This document shows, piece after piece, positions 7,633 to 15,631 of a DNA stretch of 19,427 nt. This stretch comes from Acidobacteriota bacterium (GTDB taxonomy: Bacteria > Acidobacteriota > Polarisedimenticolia > QHYA01), in assembly GCA_003223995.1 (NCBI GenBank), contig QHYA01000015.1, forward strand, positions 1-19,427, given 5' to 3'. The first letter of the stretch is position 1, and each line of letters opens with the position of its first letter. A program made the translations under genes and the position numbers. A model generated the notes under the pieces. The model saw only the letters and a program-made list of their open reading frames with translations. It did no database searches and was not told the origin of the DNA.

Positions 7633-8841
7633 TCAAACGATCCACTCGGAAATGGGCAGGAGCGGGTAGTTCTTGGCCTCGACCCAGTGCATCTCGGCGT
7701 CGATGAGGTAGGCGCCCGCCTCGGAATCCGGCACCGGTGTGATCCACGCCTCGTAGATGACGTCGTTCCCCCGGGTCCGCAAGGTTCTCAGGCCCCCCCT
7801 TTCGAAGGCCGCGGCCGAAGGCGCGACCCAGCCCGCCAGCTCGCGCAGGCAGCTCTTGTGGCCGCTGTGGCCGCAGACCTGCAGCACCCCCCGGGGCATC
7901 TCCCGCGGGTCGAAACGCCGGGGCGCGTCGAGCTCCCAGCCGTCGGAGGCCCCAGGCCGGAGCGGGTTCGAGGGGCGATGATAGAGAAGCCCCCCTCCTT
8001 CGCGGCCAGTGGTCCCTGCCACATGAAGGGGGGCCAGATCGAGAGCCGCGGCAGCGCCTCCCTCCCAGGAAGGACGGACGCGCTCGATGGCCGACCGCAG
8101 CTCTGCGTTCAGGCGTCGCGCGAGTGTGAGAGGGTCTCGCTCGTCCGGCAGACCCAGAAGGGAAAGCTCGCGACCTGTCACCCCCGCGTGAGTCACGAGC
8201 GCATCGCGGCCTTCGCCGACCCCGAGCCGAGCCGCATGGGCGAGAGCGAACCGTCCCCCGAGCAGCAGCCGCTGGACCAGGCTCCGTTGCGATTCGCTGA
8301 AGGAGAGGAAGTCGCGGAGGACCACTTCCGGTGTCGGGATCCCCGGGAAATCGGAGTGGAAACGTCTCCTCGCCGCGTCCAGCTCGGTCCGCTTCTGCGG
8401 CCCCGCGGACTTCACGAGGGCGATTTCGGCCGCGACGGCGCGCGCCGCGGCGAAGCGCCCGTCCGTCTCGGCGGCGAACTCCATCACGCGGCAGAGGTCA
8501 TGGTTGCCCGCGAGGATGATCACCTGCTCCGGAGGGTGCTCTGCCAGCCACCGGAGAATGCGGAGCCCCTCGCGCCCCACGGTCGCCGGATCTCCTGGGA
8601 AATCGAAGTGGTCTCCGGCGGACAGCAGCGACACATCCTCCGCCAGAAACCCCTCCCGGCCCAGCAGGCCGTTCAGGTCGAGGATCGCGAGAAGCTTCTC
8701 GAGCGAGGCCTGCGGATCGCCGATGGCGAACCGGATCCGCGGTCGAGGGCCTTCACGGGCGCCCGCGTCCTGTCGCGGCTGCCACGGGACGGCCTCCAGC
8801 TCGGCTGCGAGACTGGCGGCCCTTGTCAATCCGCGGTTCAC
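7633..8841 (-). CDS. Calcineurin/PPP-like metallophosphoesterase
   Basis: 402 residues from GTG 8841; no better start or clear Shine-Dalgarno is seen, and a stop lies in frame at 8896-8898. Metal-site motifs are FAIGDPQAS (D42, Q44), SAGDHFDF (D77, D80), ILAGNHD (N113, H114), VTHAGV (H218) and CGHSGHKS (H325, H328). The order GD-GD-GNHD-H-GH is that of the PPP and bacterial calcineurin-like phosphoesterases. The usual His of the first motif is Gln, as in some DxQ members. Residues 120-215 and 225-310 are long insertions with no family I recognise. Substrate is unknown; a nucleotide or phosphoprotein are both possible. No signal peptide is visible, so it is probably cytosolic. It follows the NYN gene on the same strand after 158 nt and faces the HtrA gene end to end. 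Confidence 0.82.
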   Translation of the reverse strand: MNRGLTRAASLAAELEAVPWQPRQDAGAREGPRPRIRFAIGDPQASLEKLLAILDLNGLLGREGFLAEDVSLLSAGDHFDFPGDPATVGREGLRILRWLAEHPPEQVIILAGNHDLCRVMEFAAETDGRFAAARAVAAEIALVKSAGPQKRTELDAARRRFHSDFPGIPTPEVVLRDFLSFSESQRSLVQRLLLGGRFALAHAARLGVGEGRDALVTHAGVTGRELSLLGLPDERDPLTLARRLNAELRSAIERVRPSWEGGAAAALDLAPLHVAGTTGREGGGLLYHRPSNPLRPGASDGWELDAPRRFDPREMPRGVLQVCGHSGHKSCLRELAGWVAPSAAAFERGGLRTLRTRGNDVIYEAWITPVPDSEAGAYLIDAEMHWVEAKNYPLLPISEWIV

Positions 8842-8914
8842 GTTGAAGGCCGGGAAACGGTGGTCGCGAGAATCAACTCCAGCCGGGGTCAGCCGTCATG
8901 CGTGCTTCAATGTC

Positions 8915-8937
8915 CCCGGAGACAATGAAGCTCCGGG
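8915..8937. terminator. GC-rich inverted repeat, weak terminator candidate after the NYN gene
   Basis: CCCGGAG (8915-8921) pairs with CTCCGGG (8931-8937) across a 9-nt loop, in the gap between the NYN gene and the phosphoesterase. No T-run follows on the minus strand, so an intrinsic terminator is not well supported. It could also be an operator or a pause site. The rest of 8842-8999 shows nothing I can name. Confidence 0.25.
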
Positions 8938-8999
8938 AGCAGGATCACGATACTCTCCTCCAAAGTGAAGAGGTGAGATGCAACGAAGCGGCGCTCGAG

Positions 9000-10547
9000 T
9001 CAGGACTGGACCCCCTCGAGAGGCTCCTCCGGCGGGGCTTCCTTCGGCTGCTTGATCAGCAGGCGGCGGTCGATCGGGATGAAGCGCGTGGCCCCTTCCT
9101 TCAGCTCCTTGGCCGTGTTGCGAGGGAAGGAGTAGATTTCCACCTGAACCCCCAGCGCCTTCACTCGCTGAACCAGCGAGGCGAAATCGCCGTCTCCCGT
9201 GACGAGGACCAGGACATCGAGCGCTTCGGAGATGTCCAGGACATCGAGCGCGATCTCCATATCCCAGTCCCCCTTGAAGGAGCCGTCGGCGCGCACCTTC
9301 AGAGGCTTGCGCCTGACCTCGTAGCCCTTCTGCTGCAGAAGTGAGATGAAGCCGGACTGGTCGATGTCGCGAGACTCGACGACGTAGGCCGTTGCCCGCA
9401 GCAGCTTTCGTCCGCGCGAGACCATCTGCAGCAGCGCCTCGAAGTCGAGCCGCGCGTTCTGCTGGCGCGCCCCGTAGAAGACATTCTGCACGTCCACGAA
9501 CAGTCCGACCCTCTCGAGCCCGTCACGCACACGCTCGACCCTCGATCTCGGAGCGGGCCGTTTCACGGCGCCTCCCAGCGCCTCCATGCGCTCCTTGATC
9601 ATCGCCAGCTCCTGGGAGAACTGGGCGAGGGCCTGAAAACTCCTCTCCTGCTGTCCGGCCTGCTCGCGGCGGATCTCCGCCCAGAGGCGGTTCCACTCCC
9701 TTGCCGCTGCCGCCGCGCCTCCTCCCCCCTTGTCCTCGCGGGGGGGCCGCACGGCCAGCTTCTCGACCGAGGCGGCGAGCTTGCGCCCCTGGTCCTGGAT
9801 CTGGGCGAGCCGAGCGGCCAGCTCTTCGGGCAGCGTGACCTTCCTGCGCGAGGCGGCTTCCTCGAGCCTCTCCTGCAGCTCGCGGAGCCGCTTCTCGAGC
9901 CGTTCCTGCTCTTCCTTGCCACGAGCGACGTGTAGTTTCAGGTTGTTCGCCTCGAACTTCTTCTGCGCCAGCTCCTGCTGGAGATGCTTCTCCCGGCGTC
10001 GGATCCGCTCGAGCGCCTGCTCGGCATCGGCGAGCCGCGCGGCGAGGCTGTCGTGCTCCTGCTGCAGGGATTGCAGCTCTGTCGGCCCCGGTGCCGCCGC
10101 CGGGCCTGCCGGGGCTGGCTCCCGCCCGGCCGGGGGCCGGCATCGAGCGAGGAGCATCCGCGCCTGCTCGATGCCGATCGACTCTCGCCTCTCTCGCGAG
10201 ATGACGTAGAGCAGCCGGGCAGCCGCCGGAGTGGACAGCTTCTCATCGGCCACGCGTGCGAGCGCGTCGGCATCCGATAGTTGCCGCCACTCTTCCGTCA
10301 GCTTGCGGTTCGCCGTGTCGAGCGCGGACAGCAGCGTGCGGCGCGACGCTTCCTCCTTTGCGAACTTCGCGGCGAGGGCGGCGGCCAACCTGTCGGCGGG
10401 GACGGACTGGTTTCTCATGCCGGGCACGTTGACGCGCCTCGCGTTGGCCAGGCGCACGAGGCTGCTCCTCTCGAGGGAGTGCCGCAGGACGGCGGCCACC
10501 CCTTCCTCCCCCGCCCATTCGAGAAGTGTCCGGTCAGCCGCGCGCAT
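9000..10547 (-). CDS. NYN-domain (LabA/DUF88, PIN-like) protein with helical N-terminus and long coiled coil
   Basis: 515 residues. The C-terminal part, about 347-495, is an NYN domain: FVDVQNVFY (D352), the acidic KGDWDMEIALDVLD (D429, D435) and VTGDGDFASLV (D452, D454), the acidic residues that bind metal in PIN/FEN-like ribonucleases. Ahead of it lies a charged coiled coil (about 157-265, rich in E, R, Q and L), interrupted by a Pro/Ala/Gly-rich linker near 137-157 and a Gly/Ala run near 274-282. Residues 1-135 are helical and match no family I know. RNA cleavage is inferred from the domain; the target is unknown. The ATG at 10547 lies inside the end of the aminotransferase gene (14-nt overlap), so translation is probably coupled. 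Coupling to an amino-acid enzyme gene suggests constitutive expression rather than a toxin-antitoxin pair. Confidence 0.85.
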   Translation of the reverse strand: MRAADRTLLEWAGEEGVAAVLRHSLERSSLVRLANARRVNVPGMRNQSVPADRLAAALAAKFAKEEASRRTLLSALDTANRKLTEEWRQLSDADALARVADEKLSTPAAARLLYVISRERRESIGIEQARMLLARCRPPAGREPAPAGPAAAPGPTELQSLQQEHDSLAARLADAEQALERIRRREKHLQQELAQKKFEANNLKLHVARGKEEQERLEKRLRELQERLEEAASRRKVTLPEELAARLAQIQDQGRKLAASVEKLAVRPPREDKGGGGAAAAAREWNRLWAEIRREQAGQQERSFQALAQFSQELAMIKERMEALGGAVKRPAPRSRVERVRDGLERVGLFVDVQNVFYGARQQNARLDFEALLQMVSRGRKLLRATAYVVESRDIDQSGFISLLQQKGYEVRRKPLKVRADGSFKGDWDMEIALDVLDISEALDVLVLVTGDGDFASLVQRVKALGVQVEIYSFPRNTAKELKEGATRFIPIDRRLLIKQPKEAPPEEPLEGVQS

Positions 10548-11415
10548 GACCGCCTGTCGCCTCCTTTACGGCCGCTCGGAAGAGAGCGAGAAGCCGTTTC
10601 GTCAGAGGTCCCGGCTTGCCGCTTCCGATGGACCGCCCGTCGATCAGCACGATCGGCACCAGCTCGCGAGTGGTGCTCGTAAGAAAACATTCGTCGGCCG
10701 AAAGCAGCTCTTCCGGGCGGATGTCGGTCTCCTCGCAGGGGATCCCGGCTCGGAGGCAGAGAGAGATGACATGCTCCCGTGTCAACCCGTCCAGGATCCC
10801 AGCCGCCAGCGGCGGCGTCAGGAGCCGCTCCCCCCGGACAGCAAAGACGTTCGTGTTCGACCCCTCCGCGACGTTCCCCGAAAGGTTCAGCATGATCCCC
10901 TCCTCCGCACCCTTCTCGAGGGCTTCCATGGCGGCGAGGATGTTGTTGAGGAGGTTCATCGACTTGACGTAGGGGTTCAGAGCAGCCGGAGGATTGCGCC
11001 TCACGGTGACGATCAGCGCCCGTGCTCCGTCCTGGTAAAGAGCCTCGGGAGGCTGATCGAAGGGCTGGACGTACACCAGAAGGCTCGGTTTCGGGCAGAG
11101 GGCGGGGTCATAGCCGAGCGGCCCGACTCCCCGACTGACGGCGAGGCGGATAAGAGACTCCTCGTTATCGGCTGCCAGGAGAGTTTTTCGCACCTCCTCC
11201 GACGGTTCCACGGGGAGCCGCTCCCAGTCGATTCGGATCAGACCGGCGGAGCGGCGAAGTCTGGCCAGGTGCCCGTCGAGCAGGAAGGGGACGCCCTGGT
11301 AGGTTCTGAGAGTCTCGTAGACCCCATCTCCGTAGAGGAACCCATGGTCGTAGGCCGAGATGTTGGCCTGCTCGGCGGGGACGATGTGCCCGTTGATGTT
11401 GACCAGCCGCGACAC
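10534..11415 (-). CDS. Class IV PLP-dependent aminotransferase (branched-chain / D-amino acid / PabC-like)
   Basis: 293 residues from GTG 11415, preceded by GAGGTG. An in-frame ATG at 11454 is possible but would overlap the likely -10 box. Family signatures are HGFLYGDGVYETLR (24-37), the PLP lysine K151 in YVKSMNLLNN, and E184 in GNVAEGSNTNVF, which contacts the cofactor ring nitrogen. LTSTTRELVPI lies near the C-terminus. Fold-type IV enzymes transfer amino groups to or from branched-chain or D-amino acids, or split aminodeoxychorismate. The pattern VKSMNLLNNILA is shared by all three, so the substrate cannot be told from sequence alone; a branched-chain transaminase is the most likely guess. 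The gene ends inside the NYN gene and is divergent from acpS. Confidence 0.88.
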   Translation of the reverse strand: MSRLVNINGHIVPAEQANISAYDHGFLYGDGVYETLRTYQGVPFLLDGHLARLRRSAGLIRIDWERLPVEPSEEVRKTLLAADNEESLIRLAVSRGVGPLGYDPALCPKPSLLVYVQPFDQPPEALYQDGARALIVTVRRNPPAALNPYVKSMNLLNNILAAMEALEKGAEEGIMLNLSGNVAEGSNTNVFAVRGERLLTPPLAAGILDGLTREHVISLCLRAGIPCEETDIRPEELLSADECFLTSTTRELVPIVLIDGRSIGSGKPGPLTKRLLALFRAAVKEATGGHARG

Positions 11416-11453
11416 TGCTGCACCTCGGCCCGAGCAGGAAAGCGATGAGCGCA

Positions 11454-11459
11454 ACTATA
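11454..11459 (-). promoter_or_regulatory. Candidate -10 box for the aminotransferase-NYN transcript
   Basis: On the minus strand TATAGT (five of six matches) lies about 40 nt before GTG 11415. No good -35 is found at 16-18 nt. The 71-bp gap between the divergent aminotransferase and acpS genes must hold promoters for both sides. Confidence 0.35.
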
Positions 11460-11486
11460 TCACAGCGGGGGGCGGCGAACAGGCTC

Positions 11487-11864
11487 ATGCTGATTGTAAG
11501 TGGAACCGCCGTGCGGAGAAGCGGGGAGCGCTTCCTCAGGCGGGTCTTCACTCCGGCCGAGAGGGCCTACAGCGAGTCCTACCCTGATGCGATTCCCCAC
11601 CTGGCCGCCCGCTTCGCCGCCAAGGAAGCTCTCTTCAAGGCCATCGGGACCGGATGGAGCCGGGGGGTGGCGTGGAACGAGGCGGAGGTGCGTCTGGACA
11701 GCGCCGGCCGTCCCGAGTTCGCCCTCTCGGGAAGAACCGCCGAGCTTGTTCAGGCGGCAGGAGCGCGGCGCGTCCACCTGTCGCTGACGCACATCGATCA
11801 ACTCGCAGGGGCCATGGTGGTGATCGAGGGCGCAGAGCCGAGGGAAGCAGGGGGCAGCCCGTGA
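11487..11864 (+). CDS. acpS: Holo-[acyl-carrier-protein] synthase AcpS, lacking the N-terminal metal-site motif
   Basis: AcpS moves 4'-phosphopantetheine from CoA to a serine of acyl carrier protein. The 125-residue product from ATG 11487 has GERFLRRVFTPAE (13-25), LAARFAAKEALFKAIGTG (39-56, E47 a metal ligand) and VHLSLTH (96-101), all AcpS hallmarks. The normal N-terminus reads like GIGTDIVxxxRI...GERFL, with an Asp that binds Mg2+. Here SGTAV runs straight into RRSGERFL, so about 12-15 residues including that Asp are absent, with the frame kept. Activity is therefore doubtful unless the gap is an assembly error. The upstream frame is open to 11445, but it brings no conserved sequence. The stop overlaps the start of the next gene (GTGA). 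Confidence 0.82.
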   Translation: MLIVSGTAVRRSGERFLRRVFTPAERAYSESYPDAIPHLAARFAAKEALFKAIGTGWSRGVAWNEAEVRLDSAGRPEFALSGRTAELVQAAGARRVHLSLTHIDQLAGAMVVIEGAEPREAGGSP

Positions 11865-12635
11865 GCTCCCAGCAAGACAGCATCGCGTCCGCCCACGACC
11901 GCGCCGGGGAGCGGTCGCGGCTGAGGGTGGCGATCATCCTCACCGCTTTCATTCTCTTGCTGGAGGCGGCCGGAGGGCTCTACTCCAACTCTCTCGCGCT
12001 CCTGTCGGACGCCGGACACGTCATGACCGACCTGGCGGGCCTGCTGCTCTGCTACGGAGCCCTGGCGCTGGCCCTGCGCCCGGCCACCGCGCGCAAGACC
12101 TACGGGTGGTACCGCATCGAGATCCTCGCGGCGCTGGTGAACGGGGCCCTGCTCTTCGCGCTCGCGGTCGGCATCTTCCTGGAGTCTGTCCGACGGCTGC
12201 AGCACCCGCCAACGGTGCTGACCCTTCCGATGATGCTGACGGCCGGGCTGGGACTGGTCGTGAACGTCGCGGCGATGACGGTGCTGCTGAGGGGCCGGTC
12301 CAACATCAATCTGAGGGGGGCCTTGATCCATGTCTTCGGCGACACGCTGTCCTCGGTCGGGGTCCTCCACCCCCGCAGGCATCGAGCTGATCCGGGTGGC
12401 CGACGCGATCTCCGAAATCAAGGGAGTTCGAGCGGTCCACGACCTGCACATATGGAGTATCACCTCGGGCATGCCCGCCCTCTCCGGACATGTCGTGATC
12501 GAGGACGGGGCGGAGGGAAGCAGCGATGAGACCCTCAACCGGATCAAACGGATGCTCCACTACCGCTTCTCCATTGGGCATTCGACTCTCCAGATCGAAT
12601 CTCCGGACTACCAGGAGTTCGGCGAGATCCACTGA
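11861..12635 (+). pseudogene. Cation diffusion facilitator (CzcD/ZnT-like), internal deletion with frameshift
   Basis: The first frame starts at GTG 11861 behind AGGGGGC, overlapping the acpS stop. It encodes four membrane segments with the zinc site SDAGHVMTD (D50, H53, D57), then the fifth segment with HVFGD (H157, D161). After SSVGV (ending near 12364) this frame loses all likeness and stops at 12527-12529. The missing family likeness resumes in another frame with STPAGIEL, then AVHDLHIWSITSG, the start of the cytoplasmic metal-binding domain, and runs to TGA 12633-12635. Compared with CzcD relatives, the sixth membrane helix and the linker (roughly 40-50 residues) are gone, and the loss is not a multiple of three. 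As written the gene cannot make a working zinc/cobalt/cadmium exporter. Confidence 0.82.
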
Positions 12636-12663
12636 GACGATCAGCGCGAGACGGGAGATCGTC
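12636..12663. repeat. Short inverted repeat between convergent genes
   Basis: GACGATC (12636-12642) pairs with GATCGTC (12657-12663) across a 14-nt loop directly after the CDF stop. It lies in the 84-nt gap between convergent genes, where a two-way terminator would be expected. There is no T-run, so the role is uncertain. Confidence 0.3.
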
Positions 12664-12719
12664 GATGTCCAGCCGAGAGATTGGACGCTACTGGAGGGCG
12701 CCGCACTCCCCGCGGATGA

Positions 12720-13835
12720 TCACTTGAAGGTGATGACGCCCCGCTCGCGCAAGCGATTCAGGACCCGAAGGGCTTCGACCTCCCGCAGAGGAGAGATCGT
12801 CACGATCGAGCGGAGGTTCCACTCCCCGTCGATGCGGCTGAGAAGATAGAACTCCTCCGGTGAGAGGTTCTCGCCCATCAGGTCGCTCAGCGGGCGCGCG
12901 AGGAGGGGGATCTTGTCCTGGGGCAGGTGGAGCCGGTAAAGGTGCTCCACAAGTCCCGCTTCGGCCTCTTCGATCAGGCTTCGCGCCTCGCGGTCGTCCT
13001 GCGTGGCCCCGGAGAGGAGCTTCAAGGCCCCTTCGTAGTCCCGCCGGTCCAGGAGCTTCCTCGCGGGAGCGAGAAAGCCGTTGCCTGAGAGGCCGGCGGA
13101 GCCGGCCGCGCGGGTGCGGCTGGCGGCGGAGGCGGAATCCTTGACGATCTCGACGAGCTCGGCGCGGAGCAGCTCGTGCAGGAACTTGGAAACGATGAAC
13201 TCGGAGGTATGGGTGTGAAGGGCGATGGCGGCGATGGGGCGAGCGCCGTCGATGCTCTCGGTGATGTTCCGGGCGTGCGGGTTCGCCATCACGCTCTGGG
13301 GCATGGGGGAACTGGTGCGCTGGAGGACGACGGTCGCGTCGGGGAACTCCTTGCGGATGACCTGCATCTCATCGAAACGGCGGAGCCCCTTCAGCAGCAC
13401 GTCCTGGATCGAGAGGCTGATGCGAAAAGGGAGCTTTTCGAACTCCCCGTCATGAAACTCGAAGGAGCCCTCCTCCCAGTGAAACAGCCCGTAGAGGATC
13501 TCCTCAGCCTTCATCGCCAGCACGACCGAGACCTCCTGCTCGGAGAGGGCGCGCATCTGCACGAGGATCGTTCCGAGGAAGGTGTTGGAGCGCTCCTGCT
13601 CTCCGAGCGCGATGCGGAGCTGATCCTCGGTGATCCGCCCGCAGGAGACCAGCCATTGTCCGATGAAATCGGTGGGATCGTTGGAGGAGGCCCCGACGAT
13701 CTTCCCCTCGTCGAAGAAGAGCTTCTTCTCGGTCCCGCCCCGGTTGAAAGACACGACGCCCGTCTTGGTTGCCGCCGCGAGCCACTGCAACAGGTCCGGA
13801 AGCGGCATCGTGCGGATGTTCCCGGACAGACTCAT
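12720..13835 (-). CDS. DUF4388 (PatA N-terminal-like) domain protein
   Basis: 371 residues from ATG 13835. The N-terminus, MSLSGNIRTMPLPDLLQWL followed by KTGVVSF, then KLFFDEGKIVGASS, is the signature of DUF4388. This domain is found in response-regulator-like and gliding/motility proteins of delta-proteobacteria, Acidobacteriota and cyanobacteria. About 60-160 (GQWLVSCGRITEDQLRIAL, FHWEEGSFEF) continues the same module. A middle part (about 190-245) looks like a winged-helix segment, followed by a helical, TPR-like stretch and a C-terminal helical segment (EEFYLLSRIDGEWNLRSI) like that in related proteins. No catalytic motif, signal peptide or membrane segment is seen. A signalling or adaptor role in the cytoplasm is inferred from the family only. 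No clear Shine-Dalgarno precedes the ATG. It is divergent from the PPC gene. Confidence 0.8.
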   Translation of the reverse strand: MSLSGNIRTMPLPDLLQWLAAATKTGVVSFNRGGTEKKLFFDEGKIVGASSNDPTDFIGQWLVSCGRITEDQLRIALGEQERSNTFLGTILVQMRALSEQEVSVVLAMKAEEILYGLFHWEEGSFEFHDGEFEKLPFRISLSIQDVLLKGLRRFDEMQVIRKEFPDATVVLQRTSSPMPQSVMANPHARNITESIDGARPIAAIALHTHTSEFIVSKFLHELLRAELVEIVKDSASAASRTRAAGSAGLSGNGFLAPARKLLDRRDYEGALKLLSGATQDDREARSLIEEAEAGLVEHLYRLHLPQDKIPLLARPLSDLMGENLSPEEFYLLSRIDGEWNLRSIVTISPLREVEALRVLNRLRERGVITFK

Positions 13836-13980
13836 GCGAGGGCAATTTAGAGGCCGCCGAACGCGAATTCAAGAAGTTCGGGTACGCATCGTGCATTGCT
13901 TGCAGCCGACGGCGCCTCGGGCGAGTGGGGCGAGATGGTCGTGTGCATTCGGCTGAGGTCGCCAGGCACTGGAGGGTCGC

Positions 13981-14403
13981 ATGCAGGTCCGGAGGAAGAA
14001 GGAGCTTCTCATCGTAAAGCTGGAACCGGGGGACGAGTGGCCTGGCGACCCGGCGAGGGCCATCAGCGGAGCCGGGCTGCGCGGAGGCTTCTACACGGGC
14101 ATCGGCGCCGTGGACAGACTCACTGTCGCGTTTTTCGATCTCTCCCAGAGCCGGTACCTGCCGGTGGCGCTGGAAGAACCTCTCGAGATCGTCTCCTTGA
14201 CGGGCAACTGCGCCTGCGATGAAGCGGGCGGGGTGATCCTGCACGCGCACACGCTCGCAACGCGGCGCGACGGCAGCGCGATCGGGGGACATCTGGTGAC
14301 GGCGCGGGTCTCGGTGACTCTCGAGATCGGCATTCTCGACGCCGGGTGCGAGCTGGCCCGCCGGATCGATCCGCGCTTCGGTCTGAAGCTGTGGCAGTTC
14401 TAG
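13981..14403 (+). CDS. PPC/DUF296 domain protein
   Basis: 140 residues from ATG 13981 behind GGAGGG. The whole chain is one PPC (plant and prokaryote conserved, DUF296) domain. GGFYTGIGAVDRLTVAFFD occupies about 35-53, EPLEIVSLTGN about 66-76, then VILHAHTLATRRDG with the paired His, then AIGGHLVTARVSVTLEI. In prokaryotes the domain forms trimers that can bind a metal through these His residues; in plants it accompanies AT-hooks in DNA-binding proteins. No AT-hook is present here. Its biochemical job is not known. It is a single gene between the DUF4388 gene (divergent) and gcdH (convergent, 58 nt away). Confidence 0.85.
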   Translation: MQVRRKKELLIVKLEPGDEWPGDPARAISGAGLRGGFYTGIGAVDRLTVAFFDLSQSRYLPVALEEPLEIVSLTGNCACDEAGGVILHAHTLATRRDGSAIGGHLVTARVSVTLEIGILDAGCELARRIDPRFGLKLWQF

Positions 14404-14461
14404 TACGAAGATTTGTGTCGTGAAACCGGGGGTTTGGCCTGCCGGGAACAGAGCCCCGAGG

Positions 14462-15631
14462 CTATCCGGTGAACGCCGGGATCCCAGTGATCGCCTCGCC
14501 GAGAATCAGGGTGTGGATGTCGTCGGTCCCCTCGTAGGTGTAAACGGACTCGATGTTGCACAGGTGGCGGCCCACCTGGTACTCGTCCATGATCCCGTTT
14601 GCTCCGAGCATCTCACGGCCGAGCTTCGCGCACTCGCGAGCAACGCAGCAGCCGTTCTTCTTCCCGAGAGAGACCTGATGCGGGGTGACGGCCCCCTTCT
14701 CCTTCAGCCGTCCCAGTTGGAGGTTGAGCAACTGACCCTTGGTGATCTCCCCCAGCATCCAGACCAGCTTGGCCTGCTGGAGCTGGAAGCCCGCAATCGG
14801 CTTGCCGAAGACGATCCGTGTCTTCGCGTAGTTGAGCGCCTCGTCATAGACGGCCATGGCCGAGCCGATGGCCCCCCACGCGATCCCGTAGCGCGCCTGG
14901 GTCAAGCAGGACAGGGCGGACTTCAGCCCGGACGTCGCCGGAAGGATGTTTTCCTCGGGGATTTCGCAATCCTGAAGGACAAGCTCCGAGGTGACCGAGG
15001 CCCGCAGCGAGAACTTCCCGACGTGATCCTTGGTCGAGAAGCCTCTGGTTCCCTTCTCCACGAGGAAGCCCCTGATTCCCTCCTCCGTCCTTGCCCAGAG
15101 GATGGCGACATCGGCGATCGAGCCGTTCGTGATCCAGGCCTTGGCGCCGTTGATGACCCAGCGGTCCGTCTTGCGCACCGCCCGGGTTTTCATCCCCGCC
15201 GGGTTCGAGCCTGCGTCCGGCTCGGTCAGGCCGAAGCAGCCGATCTTCTCTCCCCGCGCCATCGCGGGCAGCCACCGCTGCTTCTGCTCGTCGGTGCCGA
15301 ACGAGTGGATCGGATACATGCACAGCGCCCCCTGCACAGAGACGAACGAGCGAAGCCCCGAATCCCCCCGCTCCAGCTCCTGCATGATCAGCCCGTAAGC
15401 GACCGCGCCGAGGCCCGCGCAGCCGTAGCCTTCCAGGTTCGCCCCGAGAAGTCCCATGCCGGCCATCTGGGGGACCAGTTCCATCGGAAAGGTCCCGGAC
15501 CGGAAGTGGTGCTCGATGATGGGCAACACGTTCTCCTGGACCCACTCGCGAACGGTGTCCCGGATGAGCCGCTCCTCCTCGGTCAGCAGGCTCGAGACAT
15601 CGAAGAAGTCAACGCCCTTGAAAGTGCTCAT
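14462..15631 (-). CDS. gcdH: Glutaryl-CoA dehydrogenase (acyl-CoA dehydrogenase family)
   Basis: This flavoenzyme oxidises and decarboxylates glutaryl-CoA to crotonyl-CoA in lysine, tryptophan and aromatic-compound breakdown. The 389-residue protein starts at ATG 15631 behind AGAGGGA and is full length. Acyl-CoA dehydrogenase signatures are CFGLTEPDAGSNPAGM (132-147), ITNGSIADV (167-175), the central EENILP, and TRIVFGKPIAGFQLQQ (271-286). The end, YTYEGTDDIHTLILGEAITGIPAF, is the hallmark of glutaryl-CoA dehydrogenase and holds the catalytic base E367. R94 in SGLRSFVSVQ matches the arginine that binds the glutaryl carboxylate. A non-decarboxylating relative cannot be excluded. It is divergent from the kinase gene, with a 244-bp shared upstream region. 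Confidence 0.9.
   Translation of the reverse strand: MSTFKGVDFFDVSSLLTEEERLIRDTVREWVQENVLPIIEHHFRSGTFPMELVPQMAGMGLLGANLEGYGCAGLGAVAYGLIMQELERGDSGLRSFVSVQGALCMYPIHSFGTDEQKQRWLPAMARGEKIGCFGLTEPDAGSNPAGMKTRAVRKTDRWVINGAKAWITNGSIADVAILWARTEEGIRGFLVEKGTRGFSTKDHVGKFSLRASVTSELVLQDCEIPEENILPATSGLKSALSCLTQARYGIAWGAIGSAMAVYDEALNYAKTRIVFGKPIAGFQLQQAKLVWMLGEITKGQLLNLQLGRLKEKGAVTPHQVSLGKKNGCCVARECAKLGREMLGANGIMDEYQVGRHLCNIESVYTYEGTDDIHTLILGEAITGIPAFTG

Noticed and set aside
7630..7643. GGATC-AAAC-GATCC hairpin between the convergent HtrA and phosphoesterase genes
   Set aside because: The stem is only five base pairs, it overlaps the phosphoesterase stop codon and there is no T-run, so a terminator call is not supported.
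14404..14461. Possible terminator between the convergent PPC and gcdH genes
   Set aside because: Runs of G and C give only short imperfect stems and no T-run.
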